Origin: Methylacidimicrobium sp. AP8
GTDB taxonomy: Bacteria; Verrucomicrobiota; Verrucomicrobiia; Methylacidiphilales; Methylacidiphilaceae
Assembly: GCF_903064525.1 (NCBI RefSeq)
Contig: NZ_LR797830.1
Coordinates: 1,302,001 to 1,366,000 of the forward strand
DNA length: 64,000 bases
Direction of reading: 5' to 3'
The notes below the pieces were generated by a model. That model was not told where the DNA came from. It did no database searches and saw only the letters and a list, made by a program, of their open reading frames with translations. The stretch's first letter is position 1, and each line of letters opens with the position of its first letter. Made by a program: the position numbers and the translations under genes. Below are positions 44,687 to 53,543 of the stretch, piece after piece.

Positions 44687-47643
44687 TCGTGGCATCGCCG
44701 GACGATTTTGCGGCCTTCTTTGAAGAGGTTCACGGCTACCCGCCTTTCCCTTGGCAAACGCGCCTCCAGCGTCTGGTGGCCGAAAGCGGCCGATGGCCGA
44801 GGGTGCTCGATTTGCCGACCGGCTCGGGCAAGACGGCGGCGATCGATATCGCTATTTTTCATCTCTCGCTGGAAGCGGATCACGGGAAGGCGCGGCGTGC
44901 GCCTGTCCGCATCGCCTTCGTGGTGGACCGGAGGCTGGTGGTGGACGACGCCTTCCTACGCGCGCAGAAGCTGCAAAAAGCACTCGCCACTCCGCAAGGG
45001 CCCGTCACGGCGCGCGTGGCGCAGCGGCTGAAAAAGCTCTCCGGTGACGGCCCACCGTTGATCGCACGCCGCCTGCGCGGCGGCATTCCGCGTGAGGACG
45101 ACTGGGCGCGTACACCCTCCCAACCAACGATACTCTGCTCGACCGTCGACCAGATCGGCTCACGCCTTCTGTTTCGCGGCTATGGTGTGTCCGATTCCAT
45201 GAAGCCGGTTCATGCCGGGCTCATCGGGTCGGACTGTCTGATCCTGCTCGATGAGGCGCATCTGGCCGAGCCATTCCGGCAAACGTTGGAATGGGTGCAC
45301 GAATATCGGGGGAAAAACTGGCGCCAGGCGGAATACGCTGCGCCCTGGGGGGTCGCACTTCTCACCGCGACGCCGAGAGAGAGACCTCAAGAGGTCTTTC
45401 AGCTTGAGGACGAGGACTGGGAACACCCGATTTTGGGGAAGCGCCTGAAGGTTTCCAAGCGTGCGCGTCTTGTGGAAGCGGCAAAGGGAACAGCAAAGGG
45501 GGAAGAAGCTGCTCGCCCCACAGGGAACGAGGCGGAAGAAGGCGACAGTGACCTTGGCCGCCGTATCGCGGCCATCCTCAAAGAAGTTCATGCTTCCATC
45601 GATCACTTCCGCGGCGCTCCTCCCCCCGCCATCGGCGTGGTGGTCAATCGCGTCGTCCGTGCGCGGGAGGTCTTTCGGCAATTGCGGGAAGAGATTGGCG
45701 CGGAAGAAGCGGATTGCCTCCTGTTGATCGGTCCGAGCCGTCCGGTGGATCGGGACAACGTTGCCGATCAGCTTGCGTCGATCCGGACCGGCGCCGAACG
45801 CACGCTCCAAAAGCCGCTCATTGTCGTTGCGACGCAATGCATCGAAGCGGGCGTGGATATTGATCTCGATGCGCTCATCACCGAAGCCGCTCCGTTGGAC
45901 GCACTACGCCAGCGCTTCGGCCGTCTCAACCGTGCGGGAAGAGATATCCGGCCGTATGCCGTCATCGTTGCCGCGAAATCCGATCTTTCCGCGCGAACCG
46001 ACGATCCGGTCTACGGCAAGGCGATCCGGCCGGCATGGGATTGCCTACAGGAGGCGGCGGCTGCGAACGGCAGCGATCCGAGGGTGGAGTTCGGTCTGCG
46101 CGATTTCGCTGTCTGCATGGAAAAGGACGCCCTTTCTAGGAAAGACGACGCGCCTATTCTCCTGCCCGCCCATCTTGACCTGTTGAGCCAGACATCGCCC
46201 ATCCCGGCGGCCGATCCGGAGGTTGCCCTCTACCTCCATGGAACATCCCGCCAGCCGGACGCGATCACCATCCTTTGGCGCGGCGACATCGATCCGAAGA
46301 ACCAGAACGACGAGCAGGTCCGCCGTCTTCTGCTGCTCGTCCCACCCCGCTCAGCCGAAGCGATTGCCTTGCCGCTCTGGGCGGTGCGCCGTTGGTTGGA
46401 GGAACGCGGGCAAGCCCTGGCCGATCTGGCCGACATTCCTACCGCCGGGCCGGAGGGAAGGGACGACGGCGCCCGAGGGGAAATGAGGAGAGCCTTTCGC
46501 TGGACAGGGGATACCGAACGTTCACGTTGGATTACGCCTCCTGAGCTTCGTCCAGGAGATACAATCGTCGTGCCCGCTTCTTATGGCGGTGTCGACCAGT
46601 TCGGCTGGAACCCCGCGTGCCAGGAACCTGCCACGGACGTTGGGCGAAAGGCCGCCGAACCTTTCTCCGGGCGCCGATTTGCGGTTCGCGTAGCGCCCGG
46701 TCTCCTGGAAGCATCCGTAACCGGGGATGCATTGGCCGACGCGTTGGCCGGTGCCGTCTCGGAGCAGTGGCAGGATTTGCGGGCCGCTCTCTTCGATCTC
46801 GATCTGCCGGAAAAAGTCCGGAGCGATCTCGAGGTGCTCGACAACGCCAATCGGAAGGAAAGCGTTGCTGCGTATCTCGACCTTTATGGAGAGGAGGATG
46901 GTCGCCCGCGTGGCGTGGTCTTTGTGGCGCCGTTCGGAATCCGAGGCTATCGGCAAGAAGAAGACGGCCGCCCCAACACGACTGAGGACGACACGACCGG
47001 TTCCCTTTTTGGTTTCCCCTTATCCCTTCGACAGCACAGCCAGGATGTCGAAAAGAAGGCCGAAGCTTTCGCCCAAGCCGCCGGCCTCCCAGGGGCACGT
47101 GTCGCGGACCTCAAACTCGCCGGCTTCCTCCATGACATCGGCAAGGTCGATCCTCGTTTTCAGGCATGGCTGAATTCTGGCGACCCCCTGGGGCCGGACC
47201 CCGAGGAACCGGAAGCCATCCTCGCCAAATCCGGTCGTCCCCTGCCGCGGGCGGCGCATGCCGCTTCGGGCCTACCGGAAGGATGGCGGCACGAAGCGTT
47301 TTCGGTACGGCTGTCTCGCTATATTGCGCGCTTCACGGAAGCCAAGGATCAAGATCTCAAACTCGTGCTCTGGCTTGTCGGCACCCACCATGGGCATGGA
47401 AGGCCTTTCTTCCCGCATTCGGACCCGGCCGACTCCCTGTCGCAACGCTTCCCCTCCGTGCTTGGCCTGCCTTCTCTATTGCCGCCCGGACCAGGACCCC
47501 AATCGCTTGCCTTCGACTGGCAGGGCCTCGACTGGCCGATGCTCTTCGCGCGGCTCAAAGCTCGCTATGGCACATGGGAACTCGCCAGGATGGAGGCCAT
47601 CCTGCGGCTTGCCGATCATCGCGCATCCGAAGAAAGCGCCTAG
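44683..47643 (+). CDS. cas3: Type I-G Cas3 helicase-nuclease (helicase first, HD at C-terminus)
   Basis: A 986-residue protein. The SF2 helicase comes first: LDLPTGSGKTAAIDIA (Walker A), LILLDEAHLAEPF (DEAH), LLTATPRER, and QRFGRLNRAGRD (motif VI). The HD nuclease follows near residues 810-910: LAGFLHDIGKVDPRFQ, AAHAASGLPEGWRHE and GTHHGHGRP. This reversed domain order is characteristic of type I-G. It degrades target DNA after recruitment by Cascade. All key residues are present. Confidence 0.95.
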   Translation: MIVASPDDFAAFFEEVHGYPPFPWQTRLQRLVAESGRWPRVLDLPTGSGKTAAIDIAIFHLSLEADHGKARRAPVRIAFVVDRRLVVDDAFLRAQKLQKALATPQGPVTARVAQRLKKLSGDGPPLIARRLRGGIPREDDWARTPSQPTILCSTVDQIGSRLLFRGYGVSDSMKPVHAGLIGSDCLILLDEAHLAEPFRQTLEWVHEYRGKNWRQAEYAAPWGVALLTATPRERPQEVFQLEDEDWEHPILGKRLKVSKRARLVEAAKGTAKGEEAARPTGNEAEEGDSDLGRRIAAILKEVHASIDHFRGAPPPAIGVVVNRVVRAREVFRQLREEIGAEEADCLLLIGPSRPVDRDNVADQLASIRTGAERTLQKPLIVVATQCIEAGVDIDLDALITEAAPLDALRQRFGRLNRAGRDIRPYAVIVAAKSDLSARTDDPVYGKAIRPAWDCLQEAAAANGSDPRVEFGLRDFAVCMEKDALSRKDDAPILLPAHLDLLSQTSPIPAADPEVALYLHGTSRQPDAITILWRGDIDPKNQNDEQVRRLLLLVPPRSAEAIALPLWAVRRWLEERGQALADLADIPTAGPEGRDDGARGEMRRAFRWTGDTERSRWITPPELRPGDTIVVPASYGGVDQFGWNPACQEPATDVGRKAAEPFSGRRFAVRVAPGLLEASVTGDALADALAGAVSEQWQDLRAALFDLDLPEKVRSDLEVLDNANRKESVAAYLDLYGEEDGRPRGVVFVAPFGIRGYRQEEDGRPNTTEDDTTGSLFGFPLSLRQHSQDVEKKAEAFAQAAGLPGARVADLKLAGFLHDIGKVDPRFQAWLNSGDPLGPDPEEPEAILAKSGRPLPRAAHAASGLPEGWRHEAFSVRLSRYIARFTEAKDQDLKLVLWLVGTHHGHGRPFFPHSDPADSLSQRFPSVLGLPSLLPPGPGPQSLAFDWQGLDWPMLFARLKARYGTWELARMEAILRLADHRASEESA

Positions 47644-47654
47644 GAGAAGTGCGA

Positions 47655-48641
47655 ATGACTGCTGACACCTCCCACCGGCTTGACGGTCTGGAGCCGGACA
47701 ATCTTCTGGCCTTCCTGGCCCTCCTCGGGCTTTTGCGGGCACTGCAGGCTGCCGATAGCACGTTATCTCCCCGCGCCGCCTGGGACATCCACACCCCGCC
47801 CTTAAGGCCCAGGCTCATTCTGGCACGCGCCCTCACGCAGGAAGAAGTGACCGAAAGCGCGGTCAACGGCGTCAATGCGCTTTCGGTCAGCTATGGCTTC
47901 GGAAACCGGAAAGACTTGAACTATTCGCGGGAAGAGTGCCGCGCGCTTCTGGAGCAGGAAGCCAGAGCTGCCCGTTTCGATGCGCGGGAACGTGCCGATC
48001 TGTTAGCGGCCTTGATGAGCGACGCCGCCGCCAAATCGGACAACGAAGAACTCATCGATCCGACGCCGCTCTGCCTGCTGCTCTCCCAGGGTCATCAGCA
48101 TTTTCTGGAACGACTGGCCAGGGTGCCGCGGGAGTTGGCGCCGCCTCTGCGCCGGAGGGGGAGAAGGACTGTTCGATTGTCCGCCTCCAAATGCTTGGGC
48201 GAAACCCTGTTTGCGCCTTGGCGTCGCAACGACCCGACCTCGTGTTCTTCCTTCCGTTGGGATCCGGAAGAAGATGTTCGCTATGCCCTGATGGCGGGCG
48301 ATCCCACACAATCGGCATACAAGAAGGGTACCCAGCTTGGCGCCAACTGCCTCGCCGTGCTCGGTCTTGCAGGGCTCACTCTCGTTCCGGAAACCCGAGC
48401 CGGCCGCGTGCGTCCCAATATTGTTGGGGGCATACCCGGAGCGGACGGATTTTCCTTCGCTTGGCCGATCTGGCGTGACCCGGCGACGTATGCTGCGATC
48501 CGCGCGTTGCTCGCCCATCCCCATCTGCTCACGCCCGGCGCGCTCGCCCACCTTGGAGTCGACCACGTGATGGTCGCCCGGCGCATCTTCGTCGCCCGGT
48601 ACTGGAATTTTTCCCGCGCTCGGCCCTTGTCGTCCCCGTAG
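47655..48641 (+). CDS. Type I-G small Cas8 (Cas8g2/Csb3-like)
   Basis: A 328-residue protein with LDGLEPDNLLAFLALLGLLRAL near the start, a Cas8-like N-terminal pattern. A RPNIVGGIPGADGFSFAWPIW segment and a C-terminal HLGVDHVMVARRIF follow. Size and place after cas3 match the shorter I-G large-subunit variant (GSU0052-like); the ~700-residue Csx17 is absent. It likely recognises the PAM and contacts Cas3. It starts 11 bases after cas3. Confidence 0.8.
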   Translation: MTADTSHRLDGLEPDNLLAFLALLGLLRALQAADSTLSPRAAWDIHTPPLRPRLILARALTQEEVTESAVNGVNALSVSYGFGNRKDLNYSREECRALLEQEARAARFDARERADLLAALMSDAAAKSDNEELIDPTPLCLLLSQGHQHFLERLARVPRELAPPLRRRGRRTVRLSASKCLGETLFAPWRRNDPTSCSSFRWDPEEDVRYALMAGDPTQSAYKKGTQLGANCLAVLGLAGLTLVPETRAGRVRPNIVGGIPGADGFSFAWPIWRDPATYAAIRALLAHPHLLTPGALAHLGVDHVMVARRIFVARYWNFSRARPLSSP

Positions 48642-48878
48642 ATCGAGCCAATCCACACAACCGATTGAACGGATCCCCCTCTGTCGCCCTGCGCCGCCCG
48701 TAGCCCGACCGGACGCTGGTGCGGGGCGCGCGGTTCGTGAGCGAATTTGCTCATTCCCCGTGCCCCGGCTACCGGATTGGAGACCCAGGCGGAACGGCGG
48801 AAAGTGGTGACGTAGTCGAGGGTCGGCCTGCCCATGAACGCGGTGTCAGAGCCGTCTTCCTCGGTGGCGAGGGCACCC

Positions 48879-48914
48879 GCTTCAATGAGGCCGAGGCGCG
48901 AACGCCTCGGATAC
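48879..48914 (-). repeat. Orphan CRISPR repeat on the far side of the cas block
   Basis: A single full 36-nt copy identical to the array repeat, in the same orientation, 238 bases after cas8. No second repeat was found within 150 bases either side. The sequence just to its left could be one remaining spacer plus unrelated DNA. An ISL3 element begins close to its right, so a former second array may have been deleted. Confidence 0.93.
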
Positions 48915-48947
48915 CGTGGCAAACTGAAAAAAGGCCTCTTCGCTATT

Positions 48948-50078
48948 TCATGTGGCCAAGGCGGGAACATCCAACCTCAGCCTTCCGGCTTTGAGGAAAG
49001 CGGCGATCCGCAAGCACCGGAAGCTTCGGAAGCCTCTGGCCATCCTTTTGGCAAGCTGGATGAGTCCGTTGATCGCCTCGATGAGACCATTGGTCACCCG
49101 GCTCTGGAGGAAAGCAAGGACGCCGTCCAGATGGTCTTTGATCGTCTTGGAAAGCTTTCGGAAGGGAGCAAGCCGACTGCGGTGGGCCCACTGGAACCAC
49201 CAGCGGAGCTCTTGGGGATCCTCTTGGGCGAGGATCTCTTGCAGAGCCTCCCGCAACCCAATGGCTCTTCCCAGTCGGGGGTAGGCGGCGCAAAGGGAAG
49301 CGCGCAGACTCTTCTGCTCCCTGCTTCGCGTCCATTCGTTGCCTCGCAGTGCCCAGAGGCTTCCCTTCGGCAGCAGCCCCTGACGCACGAACTCCTTACG
49401 CACCTGGTCGACCGCCTCCCCCGCCATCTGCATGAGGTGGAAGCGGTCAAAGACGATCTGCGCCTTGGGGAAGTGCTCCTTGGCTCCGCAAATGTAGGAA
49501 GGGCTCATGTCCATGCAGATTAGCTCGATCTGCTCGGGACTCGCTCCATGCTCGCGCATCTCCTTGGCAAATGCCTCCAAGGCCTCCTTCCCTTTGCCTT
49601 CCGCGAGGAAGAGGAGCTTCCGGCTCTCCGCGTCGGTAACGGCGGTCACGTAGCGGTGACCCCGCTTGCTGCTGGTCTCGTCGACCAAGATCCGCTTCAC
49701 CCCGCTCCAATCCTCCTTCCGATAGGCCTTTTCCACGTAATGCTCCAAGATTCTCCACAGCCGGGTGTCCTGCTCCTTGAGCATCTTGGCCACCTGGGAA
49801 ACCGGCATCTCCTGGGAAAGCATCAGGATGACCGCCTCCATCATCAGGGTAAACCCGCTCCCCGGTCTGGCCCAGGGAACTTCCGCCAACCGCACTCCGT
49901 GCTCCGGACAGTCCACCCGAGGAACCCGCGCCACCAGCTCGGTCTTGTACTGCCAGAAGTTCATGTGCCTCCACCGCTTCTCCACCGTGTCGTGCGCAGG
50001 AGAAGGACGCCCGCATTCCGGACAGGGGAACCGATGGCCCTCGCGAAAATCGAGCCAGATCTTCAAGGTGTGATCCAC
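48948..50078 (-). CDS. ISL3-family transposase (5'-truncated element)
   Basis: A 376-residue transposase with an N-terminal zinc-binding region (FPCPECGRPSPAHD, VDCPEHGV), the DDE core (ILVDETSSKRGH; CMDMSPSYICGAKEHFP; SRVTNGLIEAINGLIQLAKRMARGF) and the usual C-terminal RxFRIAAF-like end. The native start is missing: the in-frame sequence runs into an IS3 terminus at 50106, removing about 20 residues. GTG 50078 is the first in-frame start shown. Activity is doubtful. Confidence 0.88.
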   Translation of the reverse strand: MDHTLKIWLDFREGHRFPCPECGRPSPAHDTVEKRWRHMNFWQYKTELVARVPRVDCPEHGVRLAEVPWARPGSGFTLMMEAVILMLSQEMPVSQVAKMLKEQDTRLWRILEHYVEKAYRKEDWSGVKRILVDETSSKRGHRYVTAVTDAESRKLLFLAEGKGKEALEAFAKEMREHGASPEQIELICMDMSPSYICGAKEHFPKAQIVFDRFHLMQMAGEAVDQVRKEFVRQGLLPKGSLWALRGNEWTRSREQKSLRASLCAAYPRLGRAIGLREALQEILAQEDPQELRWWFQWAHRSRLAPFRKLSKTIKDHLDGVLAFLQSRVTNGLIEAINGLIQLAKRMARGFRSFRCLRIAAFLKAGRLRLDVPALAT

Positions 50079-50146
50079 CGCAGACAGTTTGAAGTTTCTT
50101 CGATTTTGCGGACAGGGGCTTTGGGGGTTAGAAAGGAAAACTCCAA

Positions 50147-50476
50147 ATAAACAACGGAAAGAGCAGCAGCAAGTTCGCGCGGCGTTATGACCGCGAGTGT
50201 AAAGAGAATGCGGTGGCCCTGGTGCGAGGGGGGCGTTCGATTCACGAGGTAGCTCGCGATCTGGGCGTTTCCCATTGGTCGCTGAATCTGCGGGTCAAGG
50301 AAGCCCAAGGCGGTCGGGCTTTCAGCGATCCCAAGACGTTGGCGGCCGAATCGCCCGAGCAGCGCGAGCTGCGGAGGTGGCGCCAGGGAAACGACTATCT
50401 GCGCCCTCAGCGCGACATTTTACAAAAAGCATTGGGCATCTTGTCGGCCGAGATGCCTGCCAGCGATATGCGGTGA
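50147..50476 (+). CDS. IS3 transposase OrfA (copy B)
   Basis: A HTH protein containing RRYDRECKENAVALVRGGR, IHEVARDLGVSHWSLNLRVKEA and a C-terminal coiled segment ending ILSAEMPASDMR. No in-frame ATG precedes the HTH. A possible ATA start at 50147 follows AAAGGA; the first GTG (50213) would cut into the helix region, so the start is uncertain. Its TGA overlaps the orfB ATG. Confidence 0.7.
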   Translation: MNNGKSSSKFARRYDRECKENAVALVRGGRSIHEVARDLGVSHWSLNLRVKEAQGGRAFSDPKTLAAESPEQRELRRWRQGNDYLRPQRDILQKALGILSAEMPASDMR

Positions 50477-51333
50477 TGCAAAAAATGACCAAAGATTATT
50501 GCCTCACCGAATTGGCCGAAGCTCTGGAGGTTTCCCGGAGCGGCTTCCATGCTCACCGGCACAAGGACCGGGGAAGCCGTCTACAACGGGACAAGCAACG
50601 GCTTGCGGCCATCCATTCAGTTTTCCTGGAAAGCCGGAGAAGCTATGGCAGCCCGCGCATCACCTGGGCACTGCGTAAGGCCGGAGAGCCTTGCGGCAAA
50701 AATCGCGTGGCCCGCTTAATGCGGGAGCTCGGTCTGCGCGCGAAACAAAAACGCCGCTTCCGTCCCCAAACCACCGATAGCGCCCATCGCCTTCCGGTCG
50801 CCGACAACTGGCTGGCCCGGATGCCCGCGCCGGATCGCCCCAACCAGATCTGGATCGGTGACATCACCTCCATCCTCACCGCCGAGGGCTGGCTTTATCT
50901 TTCCGCCATCCTCGATGCTTGTTCCCGCCGGTGTGTCGGCTGGCATGCCGAGGACTCGCTCTCTACCTCTTTGGTGACAAGAGCCTGGAAGAAGGCCTGG
51001 AAAAGCCGACGCCCCGGCCCAGAGCTCTTGCACCATTCCGATCGCGGCGTCCAGTATGCCAGCGGAGAGTTCAACGCGCTACTGCACTCCTGCGGTGCCG
51101 TCGCCTCCATGAGCCGCAAGGGACAGTGTTATGACAATGCCATGATGGAATCCTTCTGGGCCACGCTCAAAACCGAGTGCTTCGGCTCCTTCCTCCCGAA
51201 AACAAAACAAGGGGCCAAGATCGTGATCTTCGATTACATCGAATGCTTCTACAACCGCCGCCGCCTTCATAGCGGCCTCCATTACCAATCCCCGCTGGAC
51301 TTCGAAAATAATCTCGCTAACCTAAACAACTAA
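50476..51333 (+). CDS. IS3 transposase OrfB (copy B)
   Basis: A 285-residue integrase-core transposase with a complete DDE triad (IWIGDITSIL, HHSDRGVQYASGEF, NAMMESFWATLKTE) and the typical ending YNRRRLHSGLHYQSPLDFE. An N-terminal HTH_21-like domain is present (RSYGSPRITWALRKAG). It is expressed alone or as OrfAB through frameshifting. This appears to be the only undamaged transposase pair in the window. Confidence 0.93.
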   Translation: MQKMTKDYCLTELAEALEVSRSGFHAHRHKDRGSRLQRDKQRLAAIHSVFLESRRSYGSPRITWALRKAGEPCGKNRVARLMRELGLRAKQKRRFRPQTTDSAHRLPVADNWLARMPAPDRPNQIWIGDITSILTAEGWLYLSAILDACSRRCVGWHAEDSLSTSLVTRAWKKAWKSRRPGPELLHHSDRGVQYASGEFNALLHSCGAVASMSRKGQCYDNAMMESFWATLKTECFGSFLPKTKQGAKIVIFDYIECFYNRRRLHSGLHYQSPLDFENNLANLNN

Positions 51334-51824
51334 ACCCTCCGAAGCCCCGTCCACGTTTTCGAAGAAAGATCAAGGAGAGCGAAGGCACGGTCCGCCGCCT
51401 CGTGGGCCTCCGGGTGGCGTTCGATCTCCGCAAGCTCCGGCCCGAACATCAGGCGGAAGTGGTCGGGATGGCTCATGGCGAAGGAGACATAGACGCGACC
51501 CAGGATGCAGAGCTGCTCCCACGCATCGGCAATCCGGGCGCCCGCCTCTTCCATCTCTCGGGGCATCTCGACAAATCGCTCCGCCGCCAGGGCCGCTAAC
51601 AGGCCCTCCTTGTTCCGAAAGTGGCGATAGGGCGCGGTCGGCGACACCCCTACCCGCGCGGCGACGGCACGAAGGCTCAGGCCCTTCGGCCCGCCGAGCC
51701 GGATTTCTGCCAAGGCGGCCTCACTCAGGGCCTCACGCAGGCGGCGGTGGTGATAGGCGCGCGCGGTGGACGGCGGAGCACGCTTTCCTCGATGTGGGGT
51801 CGACCCGCAATTCGGCTCTTCCAT
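51330..51824 (-). CDS. TetR-family regulator, C-terminus truncated by IS3
   Basis: A 164-residue regulator with HTH LSLRAVAARVGVSPTAPYRHFRNKEGLLAAL near residues 48-78 and a TetR_C-type helix region (LCILGRVYVSFAMSHPDHFRLMFG). ATG 51824 is chosen since upstream sequence is intergenic. The last six residues (WTGLRRV region) are encoded by the IS3 end, so 30-50 native residues are probably missing. It diverges from the CrtI-type gene and may have controlled it. Confidence 0.8.
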   Translation of the reverse strand: MEEPNCGSTPHRGKRAPPSTARAYHHRRLREALSEAALAEIRLGGPKGLSLRAVAARVGVSPTAPYRHFRNKEGLLAALAAERFVEMPREMEEAGARIADAWEQLCILGRVYVSFAMSHPDHFRLMFGPELAEIERHPEAHEAADRAFALLDLSSKTWTGLRRV

Positions 51825-51869
51825 AGACGGAGAATGGAGAGAAATGTTGATTATGTTATCGCTGATTAC

Positions 51870-53543
51870 ATGAGCGCTCCTGATCGTTTCCGCACTCTTC
51901 GGAATCATACTTTCGATGTCATCGTGATCGGCGCCGGCACCGGTGGCTTGACGGCGGCCGCTCTTCTCGCCCGAAGAGGGAAACGGGTGCTGGTTCTCGA
52001 CCAGCACACGGTCCCCGGAGGGAATGCCACGACCTTCTCGAGACCCGGATATACTTTCGACGTCGGCCTCCATTACCTTGGAGGCTGCCACCCAAATGGC
52101 CTTATCCCCCGCATCCTGCGGGCGGCGGGAGCGGACCCGGTCTTCTTCGAAGAGATGGATCCCGACGGCTATGACATCCTGCTCTTCCCCGATCTGGAGT
52201 TCCGGGTACCCAAGGGGATCGAGGCGTTCCGGGAACGGCTGCGAAACGCCTTCCCCGGCGAGCGGCGGGGGATCGACCGCTACTGCTCTCTTCTCCGGTC
52301 GCTCGAGCGGCTTGTGCACGAGTCGGCAAATCCCGCCAAAACCCTTTGGAACCTCTTGCGCTCACCACTCCTGCTCCGCTGGGCCAACCGCTCGTTTGCA
52401 GACTTCCTCCAAAGCTCTACCCGGGACGTCCGGCTCCGGGCGCTCCTTGCCGGCCAACATGGCAACTACGCACTTCCTCCCAGTCGAGCCTCCCTGCTCA
52501 TCGGCGCGGGAGTCGCCGAGCACTACCTCGAGGGAGCCTACTATCCCCGCGGCGGCGGCCAGATCCTTTCCGACTGCCTGGCCGCGTCGATCGAGGCGGT
52601 GGACGGGAATATCCTCCTCCGGAGTCGCGCCCAAGAGATCCTGGTCCGAAACGGAAGGGCCGTCGGCGTCCGGTTCCAGAACCCCTATCTAGGCGTCCAG
52701 GAGGTCGGGGCCCGGTATGTCCTTTCCAATGCCGATGTAAAGGAAACACTCTTACGGCTGATCCCCGAGGGGGTGCTCCCCTCGCGGACCCGGGAGCGAG
52801 CCCGCCGCTGGGAAATGGCACCCGCCCTCTTCGTCGCCTATCTCGGAGTCCGCCGCGCAGCCTTGGAGAACCGGCAGACCCGGAGCAACTATTGGATCCA
52901 CTCCACCTACGATCACGAGGCGCAATACCGGCAGGCCGCGCGGGGAGAGTTTCCGGAAGCGCCTTCGGTATTTGTTTCGATCGCTTCGCTCAAGGATCCT
53001 AGGAACGATTCCCTGGCACCCGCGGGGATCGTCAATCTTCAACTCATGGCGGTGGCTCCCAGCCGACCGGAAGCGTGGGGAGTCTCCGCGGAGGCCGAAA
53101 GCGGCAGCCGCTACCGGAGCAGCGCCCTATACCGGGAGAGAAAGGAGGCCTTCGGCCGGAGGGTCATCGAGCTGACACGCCGCGCATTTCCCTGTCTGCC
53201 CGAGGAGATCGTCTATCAGGAGTTCTCCAGCCCGCTCACGCATAGCCGCTACACGCTCTCGACGGGCGGTACCGGATATGGGATTGCCGCCAGCCCGGGG
53301 CAATTTCTCTTCGGCCGCCCGGGGTCACGGACGAAGCTGCCCGGCCTGCTTCTTTGCGGAGCGAGCTGTCGCACGGGCCACGGAATTGCGGGAGCCATGA
53401 TGTCGGGCTTGATGGCGGCTGCGGCCATCCTCGGTCCGCGCCTGATGCTCGAGGTGCTGGGAAAGGCCAACAGCGTGGGGCGCTGCATTCCCGACATCGC
53501 CACCGTCCCACCACGGGTTTACGACTCGGAACGGACGGGATGA
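51870..53543 (+). CDS. CrtI/retinol-saturase-type FAD oxidoreductase
   Basis: A 557-residue flavoprotein. The dinucleotide-binding motif DVIVIGAGTGGLTAAALLARRGKRVLVLD lies near residue 16, followed by VPGGNATTF as in phytoene desaturase, carotenoid isomerase and retinol 13,14-reductase relatives. The C-terminus has GLLLCGASCRTGHGIAGAMMSG, the FAD-binding end motif. The substrate is unknown; carotenoid or polyunsaturated lipids are possible. It starts 45 bases from the divergent tetR and overlaps the convergent hydrolase gene by 25 bases. Confidence 0.83.
   Translation: MSAPDRFRTLRNHTFDVIVIGAGTGGLTAAALLARRGKRVLVLDQHTVPGGNATTFSRPGYTFDVGLHYLGGCHPNGLIPRILRAAGADPVFFEEMDPDGYDILLFPDLEFRVPKGIEAFRERLRNAFPGERRGIDRYCSLLRSLERLVHESANPAKTLWNLLRSPLLLRWANRSFADFLQSSTRDVRLRALLAGQHGNYALPPSRASLLIGAGVAEHYLEGAYYPRGGGQILSDCLAASIEAVDGNILLRSRAQEILVRNGRAVGVRFQNPYLGVQEVGARYVLSNADVKETLLRLIPEGVLPSRTRERARRWEMAPALFVAYLGVRRAALENRQTRSNYWIHSTYDHEAQYRQAARGEFPEAPSVFVSIASLKDPRNDSLAPAGIVNLQLMAVAPSRPEAWGVSAEAESGSRYRSSALYRERKEAFGRRVIELTRRAFPCLPEEIVYQEFSSPLTHSRYTLSTGGTGYGIAASPGQFLFGRPGSRTKLPGLLLCGASCRTGHGIAGAMMSGLMAAAAILGPRLMLEVLGKANSVGRCIPDIATVPPRVYDSERTG

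Larger units (their letters stand above)
50107..51353. mobile_element. IS3-family insertion sequence (copy B), intact
   Basis: The inverted ends are TGCGGACAGGGGCTTTGGGGG (left, 50107) and TGGACGGGGCTTCGGAGGG on the complement (right, ending 51353). Length is 1247 bp with orfA and orfB undisturbed. The left flank is a cut ISL3 and the right flank a cut tetR gene, with no target duplication, so DNA between was lost after insertion. Confidence 0.82.
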
